A stretch of 24,300 nucleotides of DNA from Actinomycetota bacterium (GTDB lineage Bacteria; Actinomycetota; Acidimicrobiia; Acidimicrobiales; CADCSY01): assembly GCA_016178435.1 (NCBI GenBank), contig JACOTK010000092.1, forward strand, positions 1 through 24,300. The letters are read 5' to 3'. Both the position numbers and the translations under genes were made by a program. Below, piece by piece: positions 1-7,857 of the stretch. The notes beneath the pieces are model-generated. The model was not told the origin of the DNA and made no database searches. It saw only the letters and a program-made list of their open reading frames with translations. Positions within the stretch are counted from its first letter, which is position 1, and the number at the start of each line of letters is the position of its first letter.

Positions 1-196
1 CTCGACCGGCGCGACCGGTAGCGAGTTGTCGTGGATCTACAGGTTCTGTCGACACCGCCCGCGCCGCGCGAGCGGCTTGCCGGGCGAAAACTGCGTTCAT
101 CCGAGCTATTCTCTCAGCTCCAGGTTTCCTGCGAGCCCGACCTCCGCACTTGACGCCCGCTTGGCCGTGCGGGCGTGGACGTAGGACAAGGGTCGC

Positions 197-1870
197 GTGA
201 GGGCGCGGTATCGGCAGCTCACGAGCCTCGTGGTGGGCGCAGACGATGGCGGCCCCTTCCGCGGCGTTCGGAAGGCGGTGCGGATCGAGGCGGGAGGGAC
301 GTTCGTGGTCGCAAGGCTCGACGGGGCGGGACGCGTCGTGCGCATCTGGTTCGCGCTGCCGCCTGGCGAACGCGAGGCGCTGAAGGGGATCGTCCTACGG
401 ATGTTCTGGGACGGTGAGGAGGATCCCAGCGTCGAGGCGCCGCTCGGTGACTTCTTCGGCGCCTCGTTCGGCAAGCCGCGGGCGCTCCACTCGACCCCCA
501 TCACGATCGCCGGAGGCGGTTACCTGTGCCGATTCGTGATGCCATTCAACAGCGGCGCCCGTATCGAGCTCCGCAACGACACCGCCGAAGAGGCCGTCGT
601 GCTCGGCTACCAGGGTGAGCCCTACCTTCGCGTCGGTCCGCGGGGGGTGTACGAGAACGTGCGCTCGCCGGCCACCTACCTCAACGCCGACCGCCGGGGC
701 CGCACCGAGATCCCGACGTCGGCGGATCCCGATGCCGCTCCGGAGTGGCGCAAGGTCAACGGCAGCCAGGTGGCGCGTTGGCATGACCACCGAGCCCATT
801 GGATGGGGGACGACGATCCACCTGCTGTGGCGGCGGACCGCGACCGCACGCAGGTCGTGATGCCTGACTGGGTCATCCCCTTGGAGCTCGACGGCCGGAG
901 GATCAGCATCATCGGCGACCTCACGTGGGTGCCGGGACCCAGCCGGTGGCCCTGGCTGGCCGGAAGCCTCGCAGTGGGTGCGGTCACGTTCGCGGCAGCA
1001 CGGCGACGGCCGTGGCCGACACTTGTGGCGTCCGCGTCCGTGCTCCTCGTCAGTTCGGTTGTTGAGGCAGCCGGCGTCTGGGCCGAGGGCGTGGAGTCAT
1101 CGGTGGCGAAGGCGAGTCAGCTTGCCGTCCCCGTTGCCGCTTGGACGTTGCTCATCGGTGGGCTCGTGGCCTACCGCCGCTCGCCTCGGGACGGCGTGAT
1201 GCTCGTGGGAGGCGCCGCCACCGGCTTGGCGTGGCTGTTCGGCTTGGCGGACCTGTCGTGGCTCGGTGCATCCCAGCTACCGACCGCCGTCCCTCCCCAC
1301 CTGGCCCGGGTCGCCATCGCTGCCTCCCTCGGACTGGGGGGAGCGCTCCTGGCGTTTGCAGTCGTTCACACCCGAGCGGTTCCCGCGTTCACCGGCCCAG
1401 CGCGCGAGCCACTTGGAGCTGCTGCGGCGTCAGTTTCGCGTGGAGCCGAGGACCGTTTGACCCTCCGTCATCACCGACGAGTGCTGCTCGGTGGGGTCGC
1501 GGTCCTGGCGATCCTGGGCGTCGTCGTCACCGCTCCCGATCGGGACGCGGAAGGTCCACCTGCCGCATTGACCGTCGTCCATCGCGACTTGTGCACGGTG
1601 CTGGCTAGAAGTGCAACCGAACCTGTGGAGGCCAGTGCGATGTTTGGCGAGCTCGTTCACGACCCGCTCCACGACCTGGCAGCGGCCACGCAGGTCAGAG
1701 ATCAATCGGGGGCCGCCGAGCTGGTCGAGGCCGAGCAGCGCGTCGAACGGGTCATTGCGTCCGACCCGTCTCGGGTGGCTCCCGAGCTGGCCCGGCTCGA
1801 ACCGACCGTGCGCCAGGCCGTGGGTGCCCTTGGCGGCCCGATCGCTCCGTGTGAAGGGCGCGAGCCATGA
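197..1870 (+). CDS. Polytopic membrane protein with GH172/DUF2961-like N-terminal fragment
   Basis: 557 residues from GTG; an in-frame stop at 182-184 limits any upstream extension. Residues about 30-126 carry the conserved signature of the N-terminal jelly roll of DUF2961/GH172 proteins: a Trp-Phe after a GxGxVxRI stretch, then RMFWDGEEDPSVEAPLGDFFG (spanning 68-88), then MPFNSGARIELRN (115-127). From about residue 130 the protein switches to a different family, an actinobacterial membrane protein often seen beside DUF305 or copper genes: GEPYLRVGPRGVYEN (140-154), RWHDHRAHWMG (194-204), DLTWVPGPS (241-249). About six hydrophobic segments follow (253-268, 274-293, 308-326, 334-352, 371-391, 429-446). 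There is no signal peptide, so the soluble part would not be exported in the usual way. The second half of GH172, which holds its catalytic residues, is absent. Function unknown; possibly a recombinant gene. It is followed by DUF305 with an ATGA overlap, suggesting one transcript. Confidence 0.72.
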   Translation: MRARYRQLTSLVVGADDGGPFRGVRKAVRIEAGGTFVVARLDGAGRVVRIWFALPPGEREALKGIVLRMFWDGEEDPSVEAPLGDFFGASFGKPRALHSTPITIAGGGYLCRFVMPFNSGARIELRNDTAEEAVVLGYQGEPYLRVGPRGVYENVRSPATYLNADRRGRTEIPTSADPDAAPEWRKVNGSQVARWHDHRAHWMGDDDPPAVAADRDRTQVVMPDWVIPLELDGRRISIIGDLTWVPGPSRWPWLAGSLAVGAVTFAAARRRPWPTLVASASVLLVSSVVEAAGVWAEGVESSVAKASQLAVPVAAWTLLIGGLVAYRRSPRDGVMLVGGAATGLAWLFGLADLSWLGASQLPTAVPPHLARVAIAASLGLGGALLAFAVVHTRAVPAFTGPAREPLGAAAASVSRGAEDRLTLRHHRRVLLGGVAVLAILGVVVTAPDRDAEGPPAALTVVHRDLCTVLARSATEPVEASAMFGELVHDPLHDLAAATQVRDQSGAAELVEAEQRVERVIASDPSRVAPELARLEPTVRQAVGALGGPIAPCEGREP

Positions 1871-2574
1871 TCCCGCCCGTGCAGAACCCTCTAGACACGC
1901 CGGCGTCAGCCAGCGACGCGGAGTGCGGAGGACCCGTCGCACGAGACGCGCGGACGCTCTCGTGGGGGCGCGCGGTCGCGCTCGTGGCCGTCTTCGCTTG
2001 GCTCGGGTTCGCGGTCGGCTACGCCGTAGCCACGCCCCGGGACGGAGGCACCGACCCCGTCGCAGTCGGGTTCCTGCAGGACATGAGCAGTCACCACCGT
2101 CAGGCGCTCGAGATGTCGCTCATCGTGCTCGACAATGGCGAGACCCCGGCCGTGCGCGCCGTCGCCCGAGAGATCCTGATCGGCCAGTCCTACGAGATCG
2201 GCCGGATGGAGCAACAGCTCCGAACGATGGGGCAGGACCCGATCGATCGTCCCGATGTCGTCATGGCTTGGATGGGCATGCCAAGCACCGTGGCGGCCAT
2301 GCCCGGCATGGCCACGGCAGGGCAGTTGGACGCGCTGCGCTCAGCTCAGGGCGTCGAGGCCGATGTCCTTTTCGTCGAGCTGATGGCCGCCCACCACGCA
2401 GGTGGCGTCCACATGGCCGACGACGCCGCTCGACGAGCCTCCAGCCCCGCGCTCCGTGACCTCGCCATGCGCATGGCGCGCAACCAGCGCGTCGAGGTGC
2501 AAGAAATGATCGCGCTGGTGGAACGCCATGAGCTTCCCGCCGACGTGACGCCGATCCCGCCGCCGCGTAGCTGA
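1867..2574 (+). CDS. DUF305 family membrane-anchored protein
   Basis: 235 residues. The ATG overlaps the stop of the preceding gene (ATGA), and GAAGGG lies 8 bases upstream, so translation is probably coupled. One N-terminal membrane segment (about 35-54) would place the rest outside the membrane. The DUF305 ferritin-like helical repeats are visible as two His-His motifs, MSSHHRQALEM (73-83) and MAAHHAGGVHMADDA (173-187). A Met-rich linker, MAWMGMPSTVAAMPGM (133-148), lies between them. DUF305 proteins are commonly found with copper-resistance genes; the paired His and Met residues are plausible copper ligands, but direct metal binding is inference here. Length is normal for a two-repeat member. 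The gene is convergent with the first YibE/F gene, with only four bases between their stops. Confidence 0.9.
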   Translation: MIPPVQNPLDTPASASDAECGGPVARDARTLSWGRAVALVAVFAWLGFAVGYAVATPRDGGTDPVAVGFLQDMSSHHRQALEMSLIVLDNGETPAVRAVAREILIGQSYEIGRMEQQLRTMGQDPIDRPDVVMAWMGMPSTVAAMPGMATAGQLDALRSAQGVEADVLFVELMAAHHAGGVHMADDAARRASSPALRDLAMRMARNQRVEVQEMIALVERHELPADVTPIPPPRS

Positions 2575-2578
2575 CCCA

Positions 2579-3883
2579 TCACCACCGCTCCTCAGGCTCG
2601 GGTCCGAACTCGCGCCAAGCATCCTCCTCGCTGAGCGGCGCCCGATCGCTAGCCGGGTCGGGAGCGTGGCCAGTGGCGAGGGCGGCGACCGGAGCCTGGG
2701 CTGTTTCGCTGCGGCGGGTCACGACCCAAGCGGCGAGCGCGGTCGTGATGGGGACCGCCGCCACCAGTCCGATCGAACCGACCAACGTGCGGAGGATCTC
2801 GATGGCCACGACCTCGCTGACTGCCACGTCGGTGAGCCGCCGCCCGGCCTGGGTGAACAGCAGCAGCAGCGGCAACGACGCGCCGGCATAGGCGAGCACC
2901 AGCGTGTTGACGGCCGAGGCGATGTGGTCGCGACCGATCTCCAGCGCCGCGCCGTAGAGCCGCCGGGCGCCGAAGGACGGATTAGCCTGGTGGAGCTGCC
3001 ACACCGCCGATACCTGCGTCACGGTGACGTCATCGAGCACTCCGAGGCTGCCGATGATGATCCCTGCCAGCACCAAGCCGGGCACGTCAACCTTGGCCGA
3101 GGCGATCTGCAGGTAGAACGCGTCTTGGGTGTTGAACCCGGTGAAGTGGGCCAGCGACGCGAAGACCGCCGCGAGCACCGCCGTCAGAGCGAGCGCGGCG
3201 AAGGTGCCAAGGAGCGCGACCGTGGTGCGCTCCGTCACGCCGTGGGTCAGATAAAGGGCGGCGATGCCTATCGCCACGGCCGCCACGAGCGCGACTGCGG
3301 TGGGGTCGCTGCCGTCGAGGATGGCGGGGAACATGAACCCGATCACCATCACGCCGGTCACCACCAACCCCGCGAGGGCTCGCAGCCCCTGGAACCGGCC
3401 CAGGGCCAGCACCGCCACGACGAACGTCACCGCCAGCCACACCATTGGTGAGCGTCGTTGGAAGTCCTTGAAGAAATACTGGAACGGCGGCTCGATGTCC
3501 TTCTGGTAGTTCAGGACGATGTCGTCGCCGGTCTCGAGCTCGACCGAGGTCTCGATGATGGCGACCTGGAACGAGCTCTCTTCGCCTTTGGTCGACCCGC
3601 TCGTGACCTCGAAGCTCGTCTCGTTGCAGAGGTTCCCGTCTGCCTCGACGGTGCCCCGGCAGGGGACGACCTCTGTGTCGGTGACGGTGGCGTCGACCAG
3701 CTCGCCGGCCAACCCCAGCTGCTCGGCCAGCACCGGGCGGTCACCGTCGGGCCACAGCAGCGCCATGCCGACCAGCGCTGCCAACGCGAACGCGCCGACC
3801 ACGGCCAGAAGTAGCCGTTGGGACCGCTCAGAGGTCATCGACACCTCGTCGGAGCCGTGGTCATGTCGGTGGGTATGGGCCAT
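2579..3883 (-). CDS. YibE/F family membrane protein (paralogue 1)
   Basis: 434 residues using the ATG at 3883. The frame stays open to 4231, but that extension is antisense to the divergent paralogue and is not believable as protein. The N-terminus is MAHTHRHDHGSDE, a His-rich cytosolic tail typical of actinobacterial YibE/F proteins. One membrane segment (23-44) precedes an external domain (45-145) with the paired-Cys pattern PCRGTVEADGNLC (74-86). About seven more hydrophobic segments follow. The family core is clear: LYLTHGVTERTTVALLGT (209-227), GIIIGSLGVLDDVTVTQVSAVW (274-295), GRDHIASAVNTLVLAYAGASLPLLL (317-341), RTLVGSIGLVAAVPITTALAA (365-385). YibE/F biochemistry is not established; a transport role linked to metals is inferred from the His tail and the neighbouring ArsR and CDF genes. 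The acidic C-terminal tail (about 405-434) is absent from paralogue 2. Confidence 0.92.
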   Translation of the reverse strand: MAHTHRHDHGSDEVSMTSERSQRLLLAVVGAFALAALVGMALLWPDGDRPVLAEQLGLAGELVDATVTDTEVVPCRGTVEADGNLCNETSFEVTSGSTKGEESSFQVAIIETSVELETGDDIVLNYQKDIEPPFQYFFKDFQRRSPMVWLAVTFVVAVLALGRFQGLRALAGLVVTGVMVIGFMFPAILDGSDPTAVALVAAVAIGIAALYLTHGVTERTTVALLGTFAALALTAVLAAVFASLAHFTGFNTQDAFYLQIASAKVDVPGLVLAGIIIGSLGVLDDVTVTQVSAVWQLHQANPSFGARRLYGAALEIGRDHIASAVNTLVLAYAGASLPLLLLFTQAGRRLTDVAVSEVVAIEILRTLVGSIGLVAAVPITTALAAWVVTRRSETAQAPVAALATGHAPDPASDRAPLSEEDAWREFGPEPEERW

Positions 3884-3965
3884 GCCGTGAGTGTCGCGGG
3901 CTCTCCCGGTGTGGTGCCATGCGGGCATCAACCAGACGGGGAAGGGCCAGGGCCAGACTCTCCGG
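3884..3965. promoter_or_regulatory. Divergent intergenic region between YibE/F paralogues
   Basis: These 82 bases separate the ATG codons of the two divergent YibE/F genes and must carry at least one promoter. I see no convincing -35/-10 pair and no Shine-Dalgarno site at the usual distance from either ATG. A short near-palindrome, ATGCGGGCAT, lies at about 3919-3928. Any operator for the ArsR protein encoded downstream would be expected here or inside the neighbouring genes, but the sequence does not show a clear ArsR-type inverted repeat. Confidence 0.4.
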
Positions 3966-5168
3966 ATGGCGCACGCCCACAGCCACGGTGGAGACGACGA
4001 GGCGATCACGTCTCCGACGATCCGCCGTGCCCTGACCGTTGCGGTGGTGATCGCCGCGTCGTTCGCGTTGATCGGGCTCGCGGTGCTCTGGCCCCGGGAG
4101 GACCCGCCGCCCCTCGATGAGGCAGTCGCGTTCAGCGACCGCCTGGATGCCACCGTCGACGCCATCACCACCGACCCCTGCCAGGGGACCGTCGAGGCTG
4201 ACGGCATCCCGTGCAAGATCGTCTCGTTCACCGTCGACAGCGGGGTGACCGCAGGCGAACAGAGCTATCTCGAGATGCCCGTCAGCACCCTGAGCCCCGA
4301 CTTCGACGCGGGCCAGGGCCTGGTGCTCGGCTACAACCCCGATGCCCCGGTCGGGAACCAGTACTTCTTCCTCGACGTCCAGCGGAAGCAACCGCTCCTG
4401 GTCCTCGCAGCCTTGTTCGTCTTCGCGGTCCTCGCGCTCGGGCGGGTCCAGGGCTTCCGCGCGCTGGGTGCACTCGCGGTCACCGGCGTGCTGCTCATGG
4501 CGTTCATGCTCCCGGCCATCCTGATCGGCCGGTCACCGACCGCCGTGGCGCTGGTGGGGTCGGCGATCATCGCCTTGGCTGCCCTGTACCTCACCCACGG
4601 CATCAACGAGCGCACCACAGTTGCCCTCCTCGGCACGTTTGCCAGCCTCGGACTCATCGGCGTACTCGGCGCGGCGTTCGTCGCGGCGACGAGGCTCTCC
4701 GGCCTCGCCACCGAGGACGCCATCGTCTTCCAAGTCGCATCCGGAGGGATCGACGTCCGCGGGCTGCTGCTGGCGGGCATCATCATCGGCTCGCTGGGCG
4801 TCCTCGATGACGTGACCGTGACCCAGGTCTCCGCCGTGTGGGAACTCCACCAAGCCAACCCCGACTATGGGATGCGAGGTCTCTACACCGCTGCCATCCG
4901 CATCGGGCGCGATCACATCGCCTCGACGGTCAACACCCTCGTCTTGGCCTACGCCGGCGCCGCCCTCCCACTGCTACTGCTGTACCGCCAAGCGGCCATC
5001 GGGCTCACCGACGTCGCCAACGGCGAAGTCATCGCGGTCGAGATCGTCCGCACCCTCGTGGGATCCATCGGCCTCGTCGCATCCGTGCCCATCACCACCG
5101 CCCTCGCTGCCCTCGTCATCAGCCGATCGGGGACCACCGGCGGTCGCCCAGTGGCGCTCGCTCCCTGA
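3966..5168 (+). CDS. YibE/F family membrane protein (paralogue 2)
   Basis: 400 residues from the ATG at 3966. The frame is open from a GTG at 3891, but the extra 25 residues lack family character, and the His-rich start MAHAHSHGGDDE mirrors paralogue 1. The layout is the same: His tail, membrane segment (22-43), external domain with PCQGTVEADGIPC (71-83), then about seven membrane segments. Core motifs are LYLTHGINERTTVALLGTF (207-225), GIIIGSLGVLDDVTVTQVSAVWELHQANP (271-299) and GRDHIASTVNTLVLAYAGAALPLLLLY (314-340). It resembles paralogue 1 closely along the core, including PCxGTVEADG and HQANP, so the pair looks like an old duplication in head-to-head orientation. Stop at 5166-5168, 18 bases before the arsR-type GTG, suggesting an operon with the sensor and CDF genes. 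Function unproven; metal-related transport is inferred from context. Confidence 0.92.
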   Translation: MAHAHSHGGDDEAITSPTIRRALTVAVVIAASFALIGLAVLWPREDPPPLDEAVAFSDRLDATVDAITTDPCQGTVEADGIPCKIVSFTVDSGVTAGEQSYLEMPVSTLSPDFDAGQGLVLGYNPDAPVGNQYFFLDVQRKQPLLVLAALFVFAVLALGRVQGFRALGALAVTGVLLMAFMLPAILIGRSPTAVALVGSAIIALAALYLTHGINERTTVALLGTFASLGLIGVLGAAFVAATRLSGLATEDAIVFQVASGGIDVRGLLLAGIIIGSLGVLDDVTVTQVSAVWELHQANPDYGMRGLYTAAIRIGRDHIASTVNTLVLAYAGAALPLLLLYRQAAIGLTDVANGEVIAVEIVRTLVGSIGLVASVPITTALAALVISRSGTTGGRPVALAP

Positions 5169-5186
5169 CACTGGCAAACTGCCTGC

Positions 5187-5537
5187 GTGACAACGCAGAC
5201 AGGCAGGGAGCCCTCCGATGAGGAGTTCACGGCCGCCGCGAACACCCTGAAACTGTTGGCCGACCCAACCCGCCTTCGCGTGGTCTGGGCGCTGCTGCAC
5301 GGCGAGCACTCCGTGAACGACCTGGCCGATCACGTCGGCGTCCGGGCCGCCGCCGTCTCCCAGCACCTCGCCAAGCTCCGGCTCGCCGGCCTCGTGCGCA
5401 CCCGCCGGGACGGGAACAACATCTTCTACGCCGCCCAGAACGAGCACATCGAACGGCTAGCCGCCGAAGCCCTCCACCAGGCCGACCACCTCGTCGTCGG
5501 TGGGACCCACCACCACCCCACCGAGCGAAGCGCATGA
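5187..5537 (+). CDS. ArsR/SmtB family metal-sensing repressor
   Basis: 116 residues from GTG 5187. A winged-helix fold of the ArsR/SmtB type is clear: LKLLADPTRLRVVWALLHGEHSVNDLADHVG (21-51), the recognition helix VRAAAVSQHLAKLRLAGLV (52-70) and the wing RTRRDGNNIFY (71-81). The usual Cys metal motif of ArsR/CadC on the third helix is missing. The last helix instead has E86, H87, H97, D100 and H101, resembling the alpha5 interfacial site of CzrA/NmtR-type zinc, cobalt or nickel sensors, followed by HHH at 108-110. A zinc/cobalt/nickel-type sensor is therefore more likely than an arsenic or cadmium sensor. It probably represses its own operon. The stop overlaps the ATG of the next gene by four bases (ATGA at 5534-5537). 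Confidence 0.9.
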   Translation: MTTQTGREPSDEEFTAAANTLKLLADPTRLRVVWALLHGEHSVNDLADHVGVRAAAVSQHLAKLRLAGLVRTRRDGNNIFYAAQNEHIERLAAEALHQADHLVVGGTHHHPTERSA

Positions 5538-6432
5538 CCACCCACGACCACGCTGGCCACAACCACCCGCACTCGAGCGACCAGCCCGCCCACGACGATG
5601 ACCACCCGCACCCCGATGACCACGGTCACGAGCATCCCAGCTCGCCGACACCATCCACAACTTCTCCGACGCCCTCACCGCCATCCCGCTCTTCATCGCC
5701 TTCCGGCTCGGCCGCCGCCCGCCGAACCGCCGCGACACCTACGGCTACCGCCGGGCCGAGGACCTCGCCGGAGTGTTCATCATCGCCATGATCACGCTGT
5801 CGGCCGTGATCGCAGGCTGGCAGGCCATCGACCGGCTTCTCCACCCACGCGACCTCGACAACGTCGGGGTCCTCCTCGCCGCCGGGCTGGTCGGGTTCAT
5901 CGGCAACGAGGCCGTCGCCCTCTACCGAATCCGCGAGGGCAACGCCATTGGCTCCGCCGCCCTCGTCGCCGACGGATACCACGCCCGCACGGACGGGTTC
6001 ACGTCCCTCGCCGTCGCCCTCGGCGCCGTCGGCGTTCTGGCCGGGTTCGACCAAGCCGACCCGATCGTCGGCCTCGGCATCTCCGTCGCGATCTTCGCCG
6101 TGCTCCGGGGCGCCGCCCGCCAGATCTACTACCGCCTCATGGACGCCGTCGACCCCGAGATCGTCGACCGGGTCGAGGCCGTCACCGCCGCAAACCCCGG
6201 CGTGCTCTCGACGAGCGACGCACGCGTGCGCTGGCAAGGGCACCGGCTCAGCGCAGACATCACCATCTCGGTCCCCGGCGACCTCCAGGTCCGCGAAGGT
6301 CACGCCACCGCCGAGGCGGTCCGCCACGACCTCCTCCACCAGATCACCCACCTCGACCAGGTCCACGTCCACGTCGATCCGCAGGGTGACGACCCCCACG
6401 CCCCCGTCGACGATCACCACGCGCTCCGCTGA
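5534..6432 (+). pseudogene. Cation diffusion facilitator (CzcD-like), internally deleted and frameshifted
   Basis: The gene starts at ATG 5534, overlapping the arsR-type stop, with a His/Asp-rich tail (MTTHDHAGHNHPHSS, then HDDDHPHPDDHGHEHP) ending at about 5637. In that frame it then runs into meaningless Ser/Pro-rich sequence. From 5641 a different frame carries the rest of a CDF transporter: LADTIHNFSDALTAIPLFIAFRLG (end of the second membrane helix with its HxxxD metal site), YGYRRAEDLAG, then three to four further helices including the second site HARTD, and the C-terminal metallochaperone-like domain to 6432. The first helix and half of the second are missing. The second frame has stops at 5599 and 5617 and no start before GTG 5773, so a product from there (219 residues) would lack one of the two metal-site motifs. 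Unless an assembly error is responsible, the zinc/cobalt/cadmium exporter is inactivated. Confidence 0.82.
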
Positions 6433-6440
6433 CGGCGACC

Positions 6441-6980
6441 ATGCCCAACCCCCCGGTGCGCACCGCGTCAGCCCTGACCGCTCTGGTCCTGGCCCTCACC
6501 GGGTGCGGCGACAGCGATGCCTCCGACTCGACCACGACCGCCGCGCTCCGAAACGCCACGACCAGCTCCGCCGCCCAAGCCGCATGCTCCGATGCACTGA
6601 AGGAGCCTCTCGACCCAGCGTCCTACGTCCACTCCCTCGGCAACGGCGACATCACCTACACGAGCGACCCCCCGACGTCGGGCCCCCACCAGCCCGGACC
6701 CCCGATCAGCGGGGTGCTGCAAGATCCCCTGACCCGGCCACTCCAGGTGGGCGCCGTCGAAGCCGGCGGGATCCTGCTGCAGTACCACGACCTCAACGAC
6801 GCCGAGCTCGCGTCCCTCTCCGAGCTCGCCGGCGACCTGATAGCCGTAGTGCCCAACCCCGACCTCCCAGCGAGGGTCGTCGCCACCGCTTGGCTCAACA
6901 AGCAGACCTGCGACGGCGTCGACCCGATCGCCCTACAGACCTTCATCGACACCCACGTCGGACGAGGCCCAGAGCACTAG
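6441..6980 (+). CDS. DUF3105 family lipoprotein
   Basis: 179 residues from ATG 6441, eight bases after the CDF stop. A lipoprotein signal is visible: MPNPPVRTASALTALVLALTGCG with the lipobox LTGC (Cys22), so the protein should be anchored outside the membrane. The DUF3105 hallmark ITYTSDPPTSGPHQPGPP (about 70-87) is present. In most family members a later HSLEHG-type segment follows; here the equivalent is GAVEAGGILLQYHD, so its His residues are lost while the strand pattern remains. A C-terminal segment ARVVATAWLNKQTCDGVDPIALQTFIDTH matches the end of the family. Function unknown. The C-rich codon use matches the preceding metal genes, and it probably belongs to the same transcript. Confidence 0.85.
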   Translation: MPNPPVRTASALTALVLALTGCGDSDASDSTTTAALRNATTSSAAQAACSDALKEPLDPASYVHSLGNGDITYTSDPPTSGPHQPGPPISGVLQDPLTRPLQVGAVEAGGILLQYHDLNDAELASLSELAGDLIAVVPNPDLPARVVATAWLNKQTCDGVDPIALQTFIDTHVGRGPEH

Positions 6981-6983
6981 TGA

Positions 6984-7268
6984 TGCGCGCGGCAATCCCC
7001 GACCGCCCGACCCCGCACGCCGCCTGAGCGCGATGATGTCGAGTCAGCCGAGATCAACACGCGCGTAGAGGGAACGACCTGGCGCCTCGAACGAACCGAG
7101 ATGCCCAACGGACCGACGATCGTGATCCCGCGAACCGGCCTCGAAGCAGCACGAATCGGCCACCGATTCGTCGTAGCGGTCGGCGATCAAGAGCGGCACG
7201 GGACCATCGAAGACCTGGCCGAGATCCCGGGCGACGGCCTGTGCTTCACCGGCCGCTTTGACGATTAG
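6984..7268 (+). pseudogene. Short reading frame, possible gene remnant
   Basis: A frame free of stops runs from 6984 to TAG 7266-7268, and its only ATG is at 7101, giving 55 residues. The translated part (TWRLERTEMPNGPTIVIP, then ARIGHRFVVAVGDQERHG) has a protein-like composition that extends upstream of the ATG without any usable start. That suggests the 3' end of a gene whose beginning was lost when it was joined behind the DUF3105 gene. I do not recognise the family. It could alternatively be a real 55-residue protein starting at 7101. Confidence 0.35.
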
Positions 7269-7512
7269 TTAGTCCGACCAATAGTGCTGAGCCCGCACAG
7301 GCAGAGTGCCGCCACCGCCGGGATTGGCGTGCTCGAATCGTAACGGGCCAGGGACTGGAGCCGCGCTACGGGAGTTGGCCGCCGGCCTTCTCCCGGGTCT
7401 TCTTCCGGGCGGGCCCCAACGTCGGCGCCCAGCCCGCAACCAGCTGTCACGGAGTCGGATCTTCGTCCTGTCATCGGCTATGTCCCTGGCATCTGCCAAA
7501 TGCGAATTGACC

Positions 7513-7713
7513 ATGAGCCACACCGATCCACCGCCGGACACCGACGCAGCACGCGGTCGGTACCGCGACCTCGCGGCCGGCTACGACCGCCGCCTCCGGT
7601 GTCCGGCCCCTCGACCGATTGCGAGGGCGGATCATCTCGAACTGGCGAGTTGGCCCTGCCGGATTGCTCACTCGAGTCAACCCGGATACTCGTTCGTCAA
7701 AGGCGCATCGTGA
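7513..7713 (+). pseudogene. Possible N-terminal stub of a class I methyltransferase
   Basis: From ATG 7513 the frame reads MSHTDPPPDTDAARGRYRDLAAGYDRRLR, which resembles the first helix of many SAM-dependent methyltransferases (RYRxxAxxYDxxLR). After about 30 residues the resemblance stops, and no glycine-rich SAM-binding motif (VLDxGCGTG) follows before the stop at 7711-7713. It is best read as a truncated gene start. The match is short, so chance similarity remains possible. Confidence 0.35.
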
Positions 7714-7857
7714 GTCAATCTGAGAGGTCGCGAACTCGGTGGTTGAAGCGTCCTCCGTCCTGGTCCGAGTTCCGCAGTTGACCCTGGTGTCGAAATCCGC
7801 AACTCTGACGATGACCGTGTTCCCAACCAGGGCGCGAAGCCCCGTGAGTGGTTGGTG

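Noticed and set aside
107..112. TATTCT as the -10 box for the first gene
   Set aside because: No -35 hexamer at an acceptable distance; the nearest (TTGCCG at 77-82) leaves a 24-base spacer.
2666..3451. Plus-strand reading frame of about 260 residues opposite YibE/F paralogue 1
   Set aside because: Arg/His/Gly-rich composition typical of an antisense shadow in high-GC DNA; the minus strand encodes a clear conserved protein.
3884..4231. Long N-terminal extension of YibE/F paralogue 1
   Set aside because: It is antisense to the 5' part of paralogue 2, has no family resemblance, and the MAHTH start matches the His-rich start of its relative.
5598..6389. Alternative frames through the CDF gene (about 260 residues, both strands)
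   Set aside because: They are Arg/Pro- or Asp/Val-rich mirror images of the real CDF frame, with no recognisable motifs.
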